NCBI RefSeq assembly: GCF_014284195.1
Contig: NZ_JACOGC010000006.1
Location: forward strand, 62,001 to 126,000
From: Cognatundibacterium griseum
GTDB lineage: Bacteria > Pseudomonadota > Gammaproteobacteria > Burkholderiales > Burkholderiaceae_D
DNA length: 64,000 bases
Direction: 5' to 3'
Made by a program: the position numbers and the translations under genes
Notes under the pieces: generated by a model
The model's database searches: none
Seen by the model: only the letters and a program-made list of their open reading frames with translations
Told to the model about the DNA's origin: nothing
In this document: positions 44,120-54,205 of the stretch, one piece after another
Layout: each line of letters begins with the position of its first letter
How positions within the stretch are numbered: position 1 is the first letter of the stretch

Positions 44120-45025
44120 ATGGATCAGTTCAAACAGATCAGCACCTTTACCGAAGTCGCCACACGGGGCAGCCTGTCAGCAGCAGCGCGTGCTGAAGGC
44201 GTGGCTCCCGCCATGATCAGCCGGCGGCTGGACGCACTGGAAGAACGGCTGGGAGTGAAGCTGGTGCAGCGCACGACCCGCAAGATTGCGCTGACCAACG
44301 AAGGCGCCTCTTTTTTGGAGGATTGTCAGCGTATCCTGGCTGATCTGGAGGAAGCAGAGTCTTCGGTGTCGGAGCGCAGCGCACATGCCAGCGGCGCGCT
44401 GACGATTTCGGCGCCGGCCGGTTTTGGCAGGCAGCACGTGGCTCCGCTGATTCCCTCATTTCTGACGGATCACCAGGATCTGAAGCTGACCCTGAGCCTG
44501 AATGACCGTGTGGTCGACCTGATTGGCGAAGGGATTGACGTTGCCATCCGTATTGCCTCGCTGACTGACTCCAACCTGATCGGTGTGAAGCTCGCCGATA
44601 ACAAGCGCGTGGTCGTGGCCTCACCCGCCTATCTGAAACGTCACGGCACACCGCGCACCATTGATGAGCTCAGTCACCATAATTGCCTCGCCTTCAGTTC
44701 CGATGGCAGCCAGCGCGGCTGGACATTCCGGCAGCATGGGAAAAATGTCACTATCAAGGCTGAAGGCAATATGGTCTGTAACGACGGCGAAGTGCTGCAC
44801 GACTGGGCGCTGGCAGGAAAAGGGCTGGCATGGCGATCGATATGGGAGGTCGGCGCAGAAATTGAATCCGGAAAACTGGTCACGGTACTGGACGAGTACA
44901 CCGCTCCGGGAAATGACATTTATGCGATTTTTGCGCAGCGCCGGCACTTACCGCTGCGGATACGCGCCTTTGTCGATTTTTTGCGGCAAGCCTACAATAA
45001 ACCGGATTACTGGAAAAAATCCTGA
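44120..45025 (+). CDS. LysR-family transcription regulator
   Basis: This 301-residue regulator has an N-terminal winged helix (FTEVATRGSLSAAARAEGVAPAMISRRLDALE, residues about 9-40, in one helix-turn-helix) and a C-terminal effector domain typical of the CrgA/AaeR-like subgroup. ATG 44120 with AGGA upstream is chosen; the ORF opens 48 bp earlier. It is divergent from the dehalogenase-aceB unit and probably controls it. An AT-rich near-dyad TTTACTTTAAGTTAAA (44045-44060) lies between them. Confidence 0.9.
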   Translation: MDQFKQISTFTEVATRGSLSAAARAEGVAPAMISRRLDALEERLGVKLVQRTTRKIALTNEGASFLEDCQRILADLEEAESSVSERSAHASGALTISAPAGFGRQHVAPLIPSFLTDHQDLKLTLSLNDRVVDLIGEGIDVAIRIASLTDSNLIGVKLADNKRVVVASPAYLKRHGTPRTIDELSHHNCLAFSSDGSQRGWTFRQHGKNVTIKAEGNMVCNDGEVLHDWALAGKGLAWRSIWEVGAEIESGKLVTVLDEYTAPGNDIYAIFAQRRHLPLRIRAFVDFLRQAYNKPDYWKKS

Positions 45026-45073
45026 GCATCATGCTCAGGTGATTGTTCGGGAATGGCGACATTTTCCGCTCAA

Positions 45074-45104
45074 AAAAAACGGGTGAATCAATCACCCGTT
45101 TTTT
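45074..45104. terminator. Bidirectional terminator between lysR and the chemoreceptor gene
   Basis: The 13-bp perfect stem AAAAAACGGGTGA / TCACCCGTTTTTT with loop ATCAA serves both convergent genes. Confidence 0.88.
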
Positions 45105-45144
45105 GATACGAATACGTACTGCACCAAGCATAATCACCGGTAAA

Positions 45145-46863
45145 TCAAAACTCTTCCCAATCGCCTTCTGCTGAAGGTTTGGCCGCTTTCGCCGATGCCT
45201 TGCCTGCCGTAATCAGAGGTTTCACCGCCGCCTTTGTCACTGGCTGGCTGGCTTTTGCCACAGGCCGCACTGCCGGGGCAGGACTGGCGGCAACAGACGG
45301 ACGCTGATAAGCGGAAGCCTCTGTCTGCAATTTGAAAATACCAACCGCCTGATTCAGATTTTCAGCCTGTTCCCGCATGCTGCCAGCCGCTGCTGCCGCT
45401 TCTTCCACCAGTGCCGCATTTTGCTGCGTTGCTTCATCCATTTTGGTAATCGCCTGATTCACCTGATTGATGCCATCACTTTGCTCAGCGCTGGCAGCGG
45501 TGATTTCTGCCATGATGTCAGCCACGCTCTTGATCGACACCACGATTTCATCCATGGTTTTACCTGCGTTATCCACCAGTTGCGAACCTTCTTCGATCTT
45601 GTCGACCGAATTACTGATCAATTCTTTGATTTCTTTTGCTGCATTGGCAGAACGCTGCGCCAGATTCCGCACCTCGCTGGCGACCACCGCAAAACCACGT
45701 CCCTGCTCGCCTGCCCTGGCCGCCTCAACGGCCGCATTCAGCGCCAGAATATTGGTCTGAAACGCGATACCATCAATCACGCCGATAATGTCAAAAATTT
45801 TCTTCGAGCTGTCTTTGATTGACGACATGGTATGCACCACATCCCCCACCACCTTGCCACCTTTGGTTGCCACTTCCGAAGCAGTCAGTGCCAGCGTATT
45901 GGCCTGACGCGCGTTGTCGGCATTCTGCTGCACGGTGGAAGTCAGTTCTTCCATCGAGGACGCTGTTTCCTCCAGGCTGGCTGCCTGTTGTTCGGTACGC
46001 GAAGACAGATCCATATTGCCAGTGGCTATTTCCTCAGCAGAGATCGCAATGGAACTGCTTCCCTGCCGCACCATCGTCACGGTCTGCACCAGACTTTGGC
46101 GCATGTTCTCCAATCCGGTAACCAGCTCGCCCATTTCATCTTTCGATGCCGGTTTCAATTGCTGCGTCAGATCACCATTGCCGATTGCACCGAACTGACG
46201 TAACGCCTGGTGTAAAGGCTGAGAAATTGCACGCAGCAGAAAATAGGCTGAGACAAAAACGGCCACCAGACCACCGCAAACACCGAGCATATCCACCCAG
46301 ATGAAGGTGGTGAACTCCGCCTCGCTCTTTTTCAATGCTTCAGCGGAAGACTGGAACTGGTACTCGCTGAGTTTGCTGATCTGGTCGGCGTAGGCACTGA
46401 ACAATTTGGGAGCAACCGTCATATTGATGCGGTCTGCTTCATCTTTGTTGCCGCTTTTAATCGCAGCCGTCATCTGGATGAATGCTTCTTTCACGAATTT
46501 TTCCCGGATCACTGCTGTATCTGCAGAAATTTTCTTTTCATTCTCACTCTGCGGCAACGTTAAATAACGCTTCCATTTTTCTTCTGATTTATCGAGGAAA
46601 CTTTCCGCACGCTTGATCGTTTCAGCGGTATCGGGATACTCAGGATGCGCGATCACTCTGTCGAGAGCGGTCCTTGCACGCAACAGATAGATTTGCGACT
46701 GCCCCAGTGCTTCAACGGATGGCATCTCATTGGATGCAATTTCCTGGATCACATTATTACTGTCATGGACCCCATAAACCCCCATCAATCCACCAATGAC
46801 AAGCATCACCGCCATAAAACCCATGGTGCCAATCAACCGCAATCTGATCGTTAAATTAAACAT
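45145..46863 (-). CDS. Methyl-accepting chemotaxis protein
   Basis: This 572-residue inner-membrane chemoreceptor has TM1 at about 8-30, a periplasmic four-helix-bundle sensor (about 31-190), TM2 at about 190-212 ([21 protein letters not shown]), a HAMP domain, and a cytoplasmic signalling hairpin with the invariant tip [21 protein letters not shown]. It ends GDWEEF, a CheR/CheB-docking pentapeptide, so it should be a high-abundance, self-adapting type receptor. The ligand is unknown. No other che gene is in the window. Confidence 0.94.
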   Translation of the reverse strand: MFNLTIRLRLIGTMGFMAVMLVIGGLMGVYGVHDSNNVIQEIASNEMPSVEALGQSQIYLLRARTALDRVIAHPEYPDTAETIKRAESFLDKSEEKWKRYLTLPQSENEKKISADTAVIREKFVKEAFIQMTAAIKSGNKDEADRINMTVAPKLFSAYADQISKLSEYQFQSSAEALKKSEAEFTTFIWVDMLGVCGGLVAVFVSAYFLLRAISQPLHQALRQFGAIGNGDLTQQLKPASKDEMGELVTGLENMRQSLVQTVTMVRQGSSSIAISAEEIATGNMDLSSRTEQQAASLEETASSMEELTSTVQQNADNARQANTLALTASEVATKGGKVVGDVVHTMSSIKDSSKKIFDIIGVIDGIAFQTNILALNAAVEAARAGEQGRGFAVVASEVRNLAQRSANAAKEIKELISNSVDKIEEGSQLVDNAGKTMDEIVVSIKSVADIMAEITAASAEQSDGINQVNQAITKMDEATQQNAALVEEAAAAAGSMREQAENLNQAVGIFKLQTEASAYQRPSVAASPAPAVRPVAKASQPVTKAAVKPLITAGKASAKAAKPSAEGDWEEF

Positions 46864-47037
46864 TGCTTTATCTCCGATGGCTGTACGTATTTATCTCAGC
46901 AAGGATACAAAAATTTGATTAAAAAATGTTGATTACCAACAAGAAAATTGTCTTTAAGCCGATGAGCAGTATAGAGATTTTTTGTCTCCAATAATCACAT
47001 GCATTAAATTTAACAGGTAAAAAATGAACAGGCAAAA

Positions 47038-47067
47038 AAAAAATCCCCGACAAGTCGGGGATTTTTT
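47038..47067 (-). terminator. Terminator of the cold-shock gene
   Basis: The 13-bp stem AAAAAATCCCCGA / TCGGGGATTTTTT with loop CAAG is followed by T on the minus strand, 37 bp past the csp stop. Confidence 0.88.
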
Positions 47068-47103
47068 AACGGGCTGAAAAAACAGCCAGATCATCTGTAA
47101 AAA

Positions 47104-47307
47104 TTACAGAGGCTGGATGTTCGAAGCCTGTTTGCCTTTAGGGCCTGTCGTTACTTCGAAAGAAACGCGTTGGTTTTCTTTCAAAGATTTAAAGCCGGAA
47201 GACACGATAGCGGAAAAATGTGCGAACAAATCTTCGCCGCCTTCATCAGGTGTAATGAAACCAAAACCTTTAGAATCATTGAACCATTTAACAATACCAG
47301 TTGCCAT
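47104..47307 (-). CDS. cspA: Cold-shock protein, CspA family
   Basis: This 67-residue single-domain nucleic-acid chaperone has RNP1 KGFGFI and RNP2 DLFAHF and the standard beginning [20 protein letters not shown] precedes the ATG. A likely -10 about 112 bp upstream implies a 5' leader of about 105 nt, the usual design for csp genes whose leaders fold differently at low temperature. It is not known whether this copy is cold-induced. Confidence 0.95.
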   Translation of the reverse strand: MATGIVKWFNDSKGFGFITPDEGGEDLFAHFSAIVSSGFKSLKENQRVSFEVTTGPKGKQASNIQPL

Positions 47308-47418
47308 TACTATTTCCTATTTCAGTTAATGTGGGTGTTTACCCGATAAATCGTTTCAACCAAGTAAGAAATGACAGACTGATACTGCACTACCACTTTG
47401 AATCTCAACGACCACCTG

Positions 47419-47424
47419 ATTATA
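47419..47424 (-). promoter_or_regulatory. Likely -10 element of the csp promoter
   Basis: TATAAT on the minus strand, predicted start near 47412, giving a leader of about 105 nt. The rest of 47425-47608 contains AT-rich DNA with no gene seen. Confidence 0.5.
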
Positions 47425-47608
47425 CGCACAATTTTTAAGGGAAAGTAAAATAAAAATGCAGTTCACGTCAATTAAGCTTGTTTTTACTTATTTTTTCACT
47501 ATATCTGGCACGATGCCTGCCGGTTTCAGCTGAAGTACAGGAGGAAAAATGCATTCACGACAAACTGTTTTTCCTTCAATACGCTGATATTTCTGATGTA
47601 TTGGTCAA

Positions 47609-48088
47609 TTAATTGCGTCCATGCAACATAAAAGCGGCAGCGCCGGTTGCCACTAATTCATTTTGTTCATTCCGCAGCGTCATCAACACGTTGGCTACCC
47701 GCTTTCCCAGACGGGTCACTTCTGCATTGGCAGTAAACAACTGTCCTTTTCCCGGCTTCAGATAATCAATCCGCAAATCGATCGTGCTCATAAGACCAAA
47801 CTCCCTGAGCTGGGAAAACACATCATCCTTCGGCTGCTGTTGCGCCAGCTTGAGCAAAATCGCTACACCAGCCACGCTGTCCAGTACCGAGGCAATCACA
47901 CCGCCATGCAACATCCCCTGCGCAAAATTACCCAGCAACTCAGGTTTCATCGTCAGTGTCAGCGCCGGAGAATCAGGCGCGAGGCTATGTGCTTTCATAC
48001 CAAGCAAACGGCAAAAAGGAATCTGTTCTTCAATAATCTGCGCCAGCAGTTTCTGAAACTCCGGATCATCTACTATTCTGTTTTTCAT
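47609..48088 (-). CDS. PaaI-type hotdog thioesterase
   Basis: This 159-residue hotdog-fold protein has the motif GMLHGGVIASVLDSVAGVAILL (HGG plus the catalytic Asp region) and STIDLRIDYLKPGKGQLFTANAEV, as in PaaI/YigI-like acyl-CoA thioesterases. It is cytoplasmic; the acyl substrate is unknown. It is a stand-alone gene. Confidence 0.85.
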   Translation of the reverse strand: MKNRIVDDPEFQKLLAQIIEEQIPFCRLLGMKAHSLAPDSPALTLTMKPELLGNFAQGMLHGGVIASVLDSVAGVAILLKLAQQQPKDDVFSQLREFGLMSTIDLRIDYLKPGKGQLFTANAEVTRLGKRVANVLMTLRNEQNELVATGAAAFMLHGRN

Positions 48089-48243
48089 GTATCAACCTGT
48101 CGTCTGTGATTCTGTTGGCTTTATTGATTTCTGTCAGCAAGCCTTTGATTGTATAAGGATCGATGCACTGGACTAATCCACCTCAGGAATTTCTATTTTT
48201 TATCATCGTGCAATCACAGGTATGCCGCAATACAGAACCTGGT

Positions 48244-48537
48244 TTAACTTTCAGGCCAGACCATGACTGCTGCAGGCGCGCTGATCACAACATCGCCATC
48301 AGCTTCTGCAACGCAAGGCAATATCCAGCCCTCTGTTTTTTCTTCCGCACTGAGCCCGGGCCACTCGATGCAGTAATGTACCTGACCGGCCTGTAAGCGG
48401 CATAAACATGTCCTGCAAGTACCGTTGCGGCAGGAATTCGGCAGGCGGAATCCTGCCAGCAAAGCCGCTTCCAGCAAGCTATCATCATCTTGTATTTCGC
48501 ATTGCCAGTCCTGCGGAAGAATCGTCAGCATTCCCAT
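48244..48537 (-). CDS. Plant-type [2Fe-2S] ferredoxin
   Basis: This 97-residue protein has the four ligands Cys36, Cys41, Cys44 and Cys75, spaced C-x4-C-x2-C-x30-C (SCRNGTCRTCLC ... LPCVAEA), within the usual beta-grasp frame. It probably shuttles electrons to an unknown partner. It is encoded near but separate from the thioesterase. Confidence 0.88.
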   Translation of the reverse strand: MGMLTILPQDWQCEIQDDDSLLEAALLAGFRLPNSCRNGTCRTCLCRLQAGQVHYCIEWPGLSAEEKTEGWILPCVAEADGDVVISAPAAVMVWPES

Positions 48538-48671
48538 CTTTTGATTTGCTCCTTCCTGCTGCCATCTGTATCAGCGATCGCAAGAAAAAAGCTGCGGCAC
48601 AAAAAATGCGCTGCAGCTTTTTACGATACCGAAAACACCTCAATGACGGTGTGCCGGCCAGTGAACTAGGC

Positions 48672-48968
48672 TCAGACCACGGTCTGCAGGCGCATTGCCA
48701 CGCCCATGTCGCCAGCCACTTTCAGTTTACCCATCATGAAACCATTCATCGGATTTAACTGACCGGTCAGCAGCGCGCCCAGATTTTCCAGAGAAATCGT
48801 GATGGTGCATGCCGCATCCTTATTGTCATTCGAGACGGAATTCGGTGCAGTCAATGCATCCACAAAAACCACGCCATCGCTGCCGCAATCGAATTTCAAT
48901 GTGGAATTCAATCCGCTGTCATTCCCAACCTTGGTACGAATTGCTTCTGTGCATGCCTGCAAATCCAT
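48672..48968 (-). CDS. SCP2 sterol-carrier-like domain protein
   Basis: This 98-residue single-domain protein has the SCP2 pattern STLKFDCGSDGVVFVDA ... CTITISLENLGALLTGQLNPMNGFMMGKLKVAGDMGVAMRL. The start is ATG 48968, with AAAGGAG before it; an upstream ATG at 49019 lacks such a site. Single SCP2 domains bind lipids or acyl-CoA; the role in bacteria is not defined. Two Cys are present. Confidence 0.88.
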   Translation of the reverse strand: MDLQACTEAIRTKVGNDSGLNSTLKFDCGSDGVVFVDALTAPNSVSNDNKDAACTITISLENLGALLTGQLNPMNGFMMGKLKVAGDMGVAMRLQTVV

Positions 48969-49054
48969 GTCTGCTCCTTTGAGTGAACTTTGAGTGAAAA
49001 ATGAACTGCAATGTAGCACGCCTCAGAATCGAGGAACAATACTAGAGCGCTGAC

Positions 49055-49708
49055 TCATTTCAGTACGCAACTCAGCAGCCAGTAATATTGATTTCTGAAA
49101 ATACGGATATCCCTGACCAACCCTCCGAGCTTTTTACGCAAGGCACTGTCGCTCGGAAAATTTTTGACGATCTCGACGCGGCTGCCATCTTCCTGCGTCC
49201 TCAGCTGGTAGGTATTGCCTTCGGCGTCGGTCCGCGCCACTGGCAGGCTGCTGCCTTCAACATCGTTATTATCGATCATTACCAGCAGGCTTCCTGCGCC
49301 TGCGGCACGACTGACCCCCTGCAACAGCTCGGTCTGCTGCTCACGCTTCGTATGGGACCAGAGAAACCCGGCAAAACATGCGGAATACTGACCTGATTGC
49401 GCTGCCGGCAGGTGATGAATATCCGCGATCGAAAAGCTGACTTTTCCTGGCGGGTATGGCTTTTTTTGCGCCAGATCGAGCATGTTCTGATTGATATCCG
49501 TGGCATGAACGCTGGCTGCTTGCGCCGCATATTTTTCGGTCCAGAAGCCGGTTCCGCAGGCCAGTTCAAGCACCTGCTGATTTCTGAGCAGGGCGTTGAC
49601 CCGTGCGGCGATTTCCTGCAAGTCCTGTTGCCGTTCGGGTAGAGTGTAAATCTGCTCAAGTTTTTCAGCGCGCTGAGCATAATAGTCGCGCATGGTCTGT
49701 TCATTCAT
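49055..49708 (-). CDS. Class I SAM-dependent methyltransferase
   Basis: This 217-residue Rossmann methyltransferase has motif I VLELACGTGFWTEKYA and motif II-like VSFSIADIHHLP. The acceptor substrate cannot be told. ATG 49708 (MNEQTMRDYYAQRAEKLEQIY) is preferred over an earlier GTG at 49744. It lies 86 bp left of the convergent-free 3' end of its own unit, next to a CysB-like gene on the same strand. Confidence 0.85.
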   Translation of the reverse strand: MNEQTMRDYYAQRAEKLEQIYTLPERQQDLQEIAARVNALLRNQQVLELACGTGFWTEKYAAQAASVHATDINQNMLDLAQKKPYPPGKVSFSIADIHHLPAAQSGQYSACFAGFLWSHTKREQQTELLQGVSRAAGAGSLLVMIDNNDVEGSSLPVARTDAEGNTYQLRTQEDGSRVEIVKNFPSDSALRKKLGGLVRDIRIFRNQYYWLLSCVLK

Positions 49709-49803
49709 AACGGAATCTGTTTCTGTGTTCTGTGATCTGCACACGCTTTTGCCGCAGAGTGGCGCGGCTGACTGCGTGCCCTGTTTCGGCTGGTGGCGAT
49801 TTT

Positions 49804-50745
49804 TTACAAATCGTAATTATCTTTATTTCCCTGTAACACGTTGTCCACCATTTTTCTTGTCAGGGTTGGATTCAGCAGTTCAATGAAAGTGTAAATATAA
49901 CTGCGCAGATACGCTCCCTGCTTGATGGCGACACGTGAGACATTCATGCCGAACAAATGCCCGACTGGTATCGCACGCAGACTTTTGTCGCGTTCCGGAT
50001 CGAATGCCATGCCGGCGATGATACCGATGCCCATCCCCAGTTCGACATAGGTTTTAATCACGTCGGCATCAATCGCTTCGAGCAGAATGTCCGGCTTCAG
50101 ATCCCGTAATTGAAAAGCATGATCAATCTTGCTGCGTCCGGCGAAGGCGGAATCATACGTCACCAGCGGATAATGCGCGATCTCTTCCAGCGTGACATTT
50201 TTCAGCTTCAGTAAAGGATGTTCCGGCGGCACGACCAGTACATGCTCCCACTGGTAGCAAGGCAAGGAGATCAGGCCATCAAAACCGGAGATCGACTCTG
50301 TCGCAATCACCAGATCTGCCTGATCACGCATGACCATCTCAGCAATCTGCTTTGGGCTGCCCTGCAGCAGGGAAAGACGGACTTTCGGATATTTCTGCAT
50401 AAAGGCCTGCACCACCTTCGGCAAGGCATAGCGCGCCTGCGTATGCGTGGTGGCGATCGTAAAGCTGCCACTGTCCTGCGCGGCATATTCTTTACCGATC
50501 CGTTTTAAACCGTCAATTTCCTGCATAATCAGCTCGACCGACTTCAGCACCGCCCGCCCCGGCTCCGTCAGCCCGCGGATACGTTTGCCGTGGCGGGTGA
50601 AAATATCCACGCCCAGCTCTTCTTCCAGCTCGATAATGGCCTTGGATACACCTGGTTGCGAAGTAAACAACGCCTTTGCAGCCTCAGTCAGATTAAAATT
50701 CTGCCTGACTGCTTCGCGTACAAAACGTAATTGATGTAGGTTCAT
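49804..50745 (-). CDS. cysB: CysB-type LysR regulator
   Basis: This 313-residue LysR regulator closely follows CysB: MNLHQLRFVREAVRQNFNLTEAAKALFTSQPGVSKAIIELE for the winged helix (read in parts), and TTHTQARYALP and QGSPKQIAEMV in the effector domain that binds sulfate or O/N-acetylserine. In betaproteobacteria such proteins activate sulfate assimilation. Cbl or SsuR-like paralogues cannot be excluded. It is divergent from the patatin autotransporter gene. Confidence 0.87.
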   Translation of the reverse strand: MNLHQLRFVREAVRQNFNLTEAAKALFTSQPGVSKAIIELEEELGVDIFTRHGKRIRGLTEPGRAVLKSVELIMQEIDGLKRIGKEYAAQDSGSFTIATTHTQARYALPKVVQAFMQKYPKVRLSLLQGSPKQIAEMVMRDQADLVIATESISGFDGLISLPCYQWEHVLVVPPEHPLLKLKNVTLEEIAHYPLVTYDSAFAGRSKIDHAFQLRDLKPDILLEAIDADVIKTYVELGMGIGIIAGMAFDPERDKSLRAIPVGHLFGMNVSRVAIKQGAYLRSYIYTFIELLNPTLTRKMVDNVLQGNKDNYDL

Positions 50746-50839
50746 AGAAAGTCACGAATCGTTAGCTTATGCTTTTTATCCTGAATAAAGCATGATTAAT
50801 ATACTTCCGGCAGTATATAGAGACCCAGACAAGAATTCC

Positions 50840-53122
50840 ATGCTCAATCGATTTTTCCTATCCCGCACACTGCTGCTCCAGACTCTGCTGGCGGTGATCC
50901 TGCCGTGTTTTTTCCTGACTGACGCCTTTGCGGAGAGCATGACCGTGCAGCACCTGCAGACCCGTCCCCAGAAAATATGTCTGGTTTTATCCGGAGGCGG
51001 AGCACGAGGGTTCGCCCATATCGGGGTACTGAAACAGCTGGAGTCCATGCATATCCCGATCGACTGTATTGCCGGCACCAGCATGGGGGCCGTCGTCGGC
51101 GGCTTATACGCTGCAGGACTGCCTGCGTCAGAAATCGAAAAGCGCCTGGAAAAACTCAAGCTCAACGATATCGCACTCGATCGCGTAGACCGGCGCATGC
51201 TACCGCAATCGATACGCGAAGAAGATGAATCCTATCCACTCGGGGCAACACTGGGTCTGAGCGCCAATGGCGTCAAACTGCCTGCGGGAGTCACCCAGGC
51301 CAGCCAGTTTCAGGAGCTGATTCAGAACTGGACTTCGCATCTGCCGCCGGAAATTGACTTTGACCGACTGCCGATTCCTTTCCGCGCTGTCGCAACTGAC
51401 CTGGAAACCGGCAAGATGGTGGTGTTCAATAAAGGTTCGCTGCACAAAGCGATCAGAGCCAGCATGGCCGCACCCGGCGTCTTTGCGCCGATAGAAATTG
51501 ACGGCCATCTGTTATCCGATGGCGGCCTGGTCAGAAATTTACCGGTCGATATTGCCCGCGATATGGGGGCTGATGTCATCATCGCTGTCAATATCGGAAC
51601 TCCGCTGCTGCCCCGAAATCAGTTACAGACGCTGTTCAGTGTCAGTCAGCAAATGGTGAATATCCTGACCGAGCAAAACGTGCAGGCGCAAAAAGGCTTG
51701 CTGCGGAAACAGGATATCCTGATTGAGCCACTACTGGGCGATATCGGTTTCATGGATTTTGACCGCGCCAAAGAAGCAACTCAAATCGGAGAAAAATCAA
51801 CGCAAGGCCTGGCGGATCAACTGGCAGCACTGAGCCTGTCGGAACACCTGCACATGGCGACACAGCAAATGCGTCTGAACCCTCAGCTCCCGCCATTGCG
51901 TATCGCGTTTGTTGACATTGATACCGACGGTGCTATCCCGGCACACGATATACGCCGCCAGCTATCGATCAAAATCGGCTCCATGTATGACGCGGAAGAA
52001 ATCAACCGCAAACTGGCAATCCTGAACAATGCCAGGGAATTTGACAGCATCAGCCACGAACTGGTGCAGCGGGATGATGAATACGGCGTACGCATCAAAG
52101 CAACCGGAAGAAACTGGGGGCCGCATTTCCTGCGTTTCGGCCTGAGTCTGTCGAGCGGTTTTGACGGTGCCGGTGGCTACCGCCTGCAGGTCGGCCATCG
52201 CCGCCCCTGGCTGACCGAAGGCGGGCTGGAATGGCGGAACGATGTCGAGTTTGGCAACATCATCAAACTGCATACCGAATTGCGCCAGCCCTTATTTGAG
52301 CGGGAAGGCACCTATGTCTCCCCCTACCTCGAATTCAATGAAAATAACCTGAATTATTACAAGGACGATATCCGGCTGGCAGAATATACGCTTCGTTCAG
52401 AAAAAGCCGGTGTCGATGTCGCCTATAAAATCGGTGAACAGAGTGTACTGGGAGAAGCGCGGGTCGGCTTGCATTTCAATCACTACAGCGTGCGTCCGAA
52501 ACTGGGCGGGCTGCTGATCAGCAATCCGGACGGCAGCTTATCGAACGGCACGCTTCCCAGCGCCGACTTGCAACAGTTCGGTATTAAAACCGGGCTGGTG
52601 ATCGATCAGCTGAGCGACCCCAGCTTTCCGCGGGAGGGCTATAAATTCGACAGCAGCCTGTTCCTCGGCCTTGATAAATCACGCAACAGCTATCAGGAAT
52701 TCAGCGTCAACAGCATCTGGGCAAAAAGCATCGGGAATCACAGCGTGAATCTGAAATTCAGTGGTGCCGGACTGTTCCAGAAAGACACGGAAATCCGTGG
52801 GCTGGGCTCTACGCTTGGTGGTTTCCAGAAGCTCTCGGCTTACCAGCCGGATCAGTTCAGCGGCAACTATATGCTGTATGGCAGCGCAACCTATCTGCTG
52901 CGGGCGGTGAATTTTGAGATGGCGGGGCAAAGCCTGTTTCTGGGTTCCTCGCTGGAAGCGGGGAATACCTGGAACAGCGGCAAGGATATTTCTGCCACCT
53001 CCTTACGCAAAAGCATGAGCCTGTTCGCCGGATTTAACAGCTTCATCGGGCCGATCTATCTGGGCTTTGCATTTGGGCAGCACGGCGCCAGAAATATTTT
53101 CTTCCAGCTTGGCAGGCAATAA
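50840..53122 (+). CDS. Type Vd autotransporter: patatin phospholipase, POTRA and outer-membrane barrel
   Basis: This 760-residue PlpD-like protein has a signal peptide (about 1-32, ending DAFAES) and a patatin domain with oxyanion loop SGGGARG (about 51-57), nucleophile elbow GTSMG (about 79-83) and catalytic Asp in SDGGLVRN (about 226). A POTRA-like segment (about 345-415) and a C-terminal 16-strand-type barrel (about 420-760) follow. The lipase would be exported to the cell surface or released. ATG 50840 is chosen because it starts the signal peptide; an upstream ATG at 50792 is possible. Confidence 0.9.
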   Translation: MLNRFFLSRTLLLQTLLAVILPCFFLTDAFAESMTVQHLQTRPQKICLVLSGGGARGFAHIGVLKQLESMHIPIDCIAGTSMGAVVGGLYAAGLPASEIEKRLEKLKLNDIALDRVDRRMLPQSIREEDESYPLGATLGLSANGVKLPAGVTQASQFQELIQNWTSHLPPEIDFDRLPIPFRAVATDLETGKMVVFNKGSLHKAIRASMAAPGVFAPIEIDGHLLSDGGLVRNLPVDIARDMGADVIIAVNIGTPLLPRNQLQTLFSVSQQMVNILTEQNVQAQKGLLRKQDILIEPLLGDIGFMDFDRAKEATQIGEKSTQGLADQLAALSLSEHLHMATQQMRLNPQLPPLRIAFVDIDTDGAIPAHDIRRQLSIKIGSMYDAEEINRKLAILNNAREFDSISHELVQRDDEYGVRIKATGRNWGPHFLRFGLSLSSGFDGAGGYRLQVGHRRPWLTEGGLEWRNDVEFGNIIKLHTELRQPLFEREGTYVSPYLEFNENNLNYYKDDIRLAEYTLRSEKAGVDVAYKIGEQSVLGEARVGLHFNHYSVRPKLGGLLISNPDGSLSNGTLPSADLQQFGIKTGLVIDQLSDPSFPREGYKFDSSLFLGLDKSRNSYQEFSVNSIWAKSIGNHSVNLKFSGAGLFQKDTEIRGLGSTLGGFQKLSAYQPDQFSGNYMLYGSATYLLRAVNFEMAGQSLFLGSSLEAGNTWNSGKDISATSLRKSMSLFAGFNSFIGPIYLGFAFGQHGARNIFFQLGRQ

Positions 53123-53124
53123 AA

Positions 53125-53149
53125 AACCCGCCTGTTGAAGAGGCGGGTT
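53125..53149. terminator. Terminator between patatin and FAH genes
   Basis: The 9-bp stem AACCCGCCT / AGGCGGGTT has a seven-base loop, with a T-run on the minus strand for the FAH gene and weaker T on the plus strand. Confidence 0.8.
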
Positions 53150-53215
53150 GCAGCAGCTTTTTCTCTTTAGCAAAACGCTGCGGATATATTGTTCGCAGCG
53201 CTCATGCATCTTGCT

Positions 53216-54205
53216 TCAGGATTCTCCGGATTCCACGACGCTCTGATCAATCGCGCCGAAAATGGATTTGCCATTTTTATCGAGCATTTCAATTCTGATG
53301 CTGTCGCCGAATTGCATGAAATCTGTGACTGGCGTGCCAGTCGCAATCATTTCAAGCGCGCGTTTTTCCGCAATACAGCTATATCCCTTCCCTGCATCTT
53401 TATTCGATACGGTGCCGGAGCCAATAATGGTGCCGGCTCTGGCGCATCTGGTCTTGCACAGGTGGGTAATCAGCTGCGGGAATGAAAATACCATATCCAC
53501 TCCGGCATTCGGCTGGCCGACCAGATTGCCGTTCCAGACCGAGCGCAATGACAGATGCACTTTACCATCCTGCCAGGCATCGCCTAATTCATCGGGAGTA
53601 ACCGCCACCGGCGAAAAGCTGGAGGCCGGTTTTGACTGAAAAAAACCAAAGCCTTTCGCCAATTCAGCCGGAATCAGATGGCGCAATGAAACATCGTTGA
53701 CCAGCATCAGAAGCCGGATGTATTCCCCGGCATGATTCACCCTGACGCCCATGGGAACATCGCCGGTAATGACCGCGACTTCACTCTCAAAATCAATCCC
53801 CCATTCCGCCGATGCCAGCACGATGTCGTCGCAAGGGCCGATAAAATCATCGCTCCCTCCCTGATACATCAGAGGATCATGCCAGAAGCTGTCCGGCATC
53901 TCGGCATTCCTGGCTTTACGCACCAGCTCAACATGATTCACATACGACGAACCGTCTGCCCACTGAAAAGCACGCGGCAGCGGCGCCATGCAACGGGCCG
54001 GATCAAATTCAAAGCTGTTGGCAGCCTTTCCTGCATTGAGCTGGACAGATAAAGCCTCAAGCTGCGGAGCGATGAAGCCCCAGTCATCCAGCGCCCGCTG
54101 CAAGGTCGGTGCAATACCGTCAGCGATGCAGGCTGTCTTTAAATCCCTGGCAACCACGATCAGCTGACCATCACGGGAACCATCTTTCAGGGTGGCGAGT
54201 TTCAT
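53216..54205 (-). CDS. Fumarylacetoacetate hydrolase-family protein
   Basis: This 329-residue protein belongs to the FAH fold, with metal-binding acids in DFESEVAVITGDVPMG and the loop GTIIGSGTVSNKDAGKGYSCIAEKRA, read in parts. ATG 54205 (MKLATLKDGSRDGQLIVV) has AGGA six bases upstream; the ORF opens 27 bp earlier. The family includes fumarylacetoacetase and several acylpyruvate hydrolases. No homogentisate gene is adjacent, so the substrate is open. The 298 bp upstream contain only a doubled TTCATGAGG. Confidence 0.85.
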   Translation of the reverse strand: MKLATLKDGSRDGQLIVVARDLKTACIADGIAPTLQRALDDWGFIAPQLEALSVQLNAGKAANSFEFDPARCMAPLPRAFQWADGSSYVNHVELVRKARNAEMPDSFWHDPLMYQGGSDDFIGPCDDIVLASAEWGIDFESEVAVITGDVPMGVRVNHAGEYIRLLMLVNDVSLRHLIPAELAKGFGFFQSKPASSFSPVAVTPDELGDAWQDGKVHLSLRSVWNGNLVGQPNAGVDMVFSFPQLITHLCKTRCARAGTIIGSGTVSNKDAGKGYSCIAEKRALEMIATGTPVTDFMQFGDSIRIEMLDKNGKSIFGAIDQSVVESGES

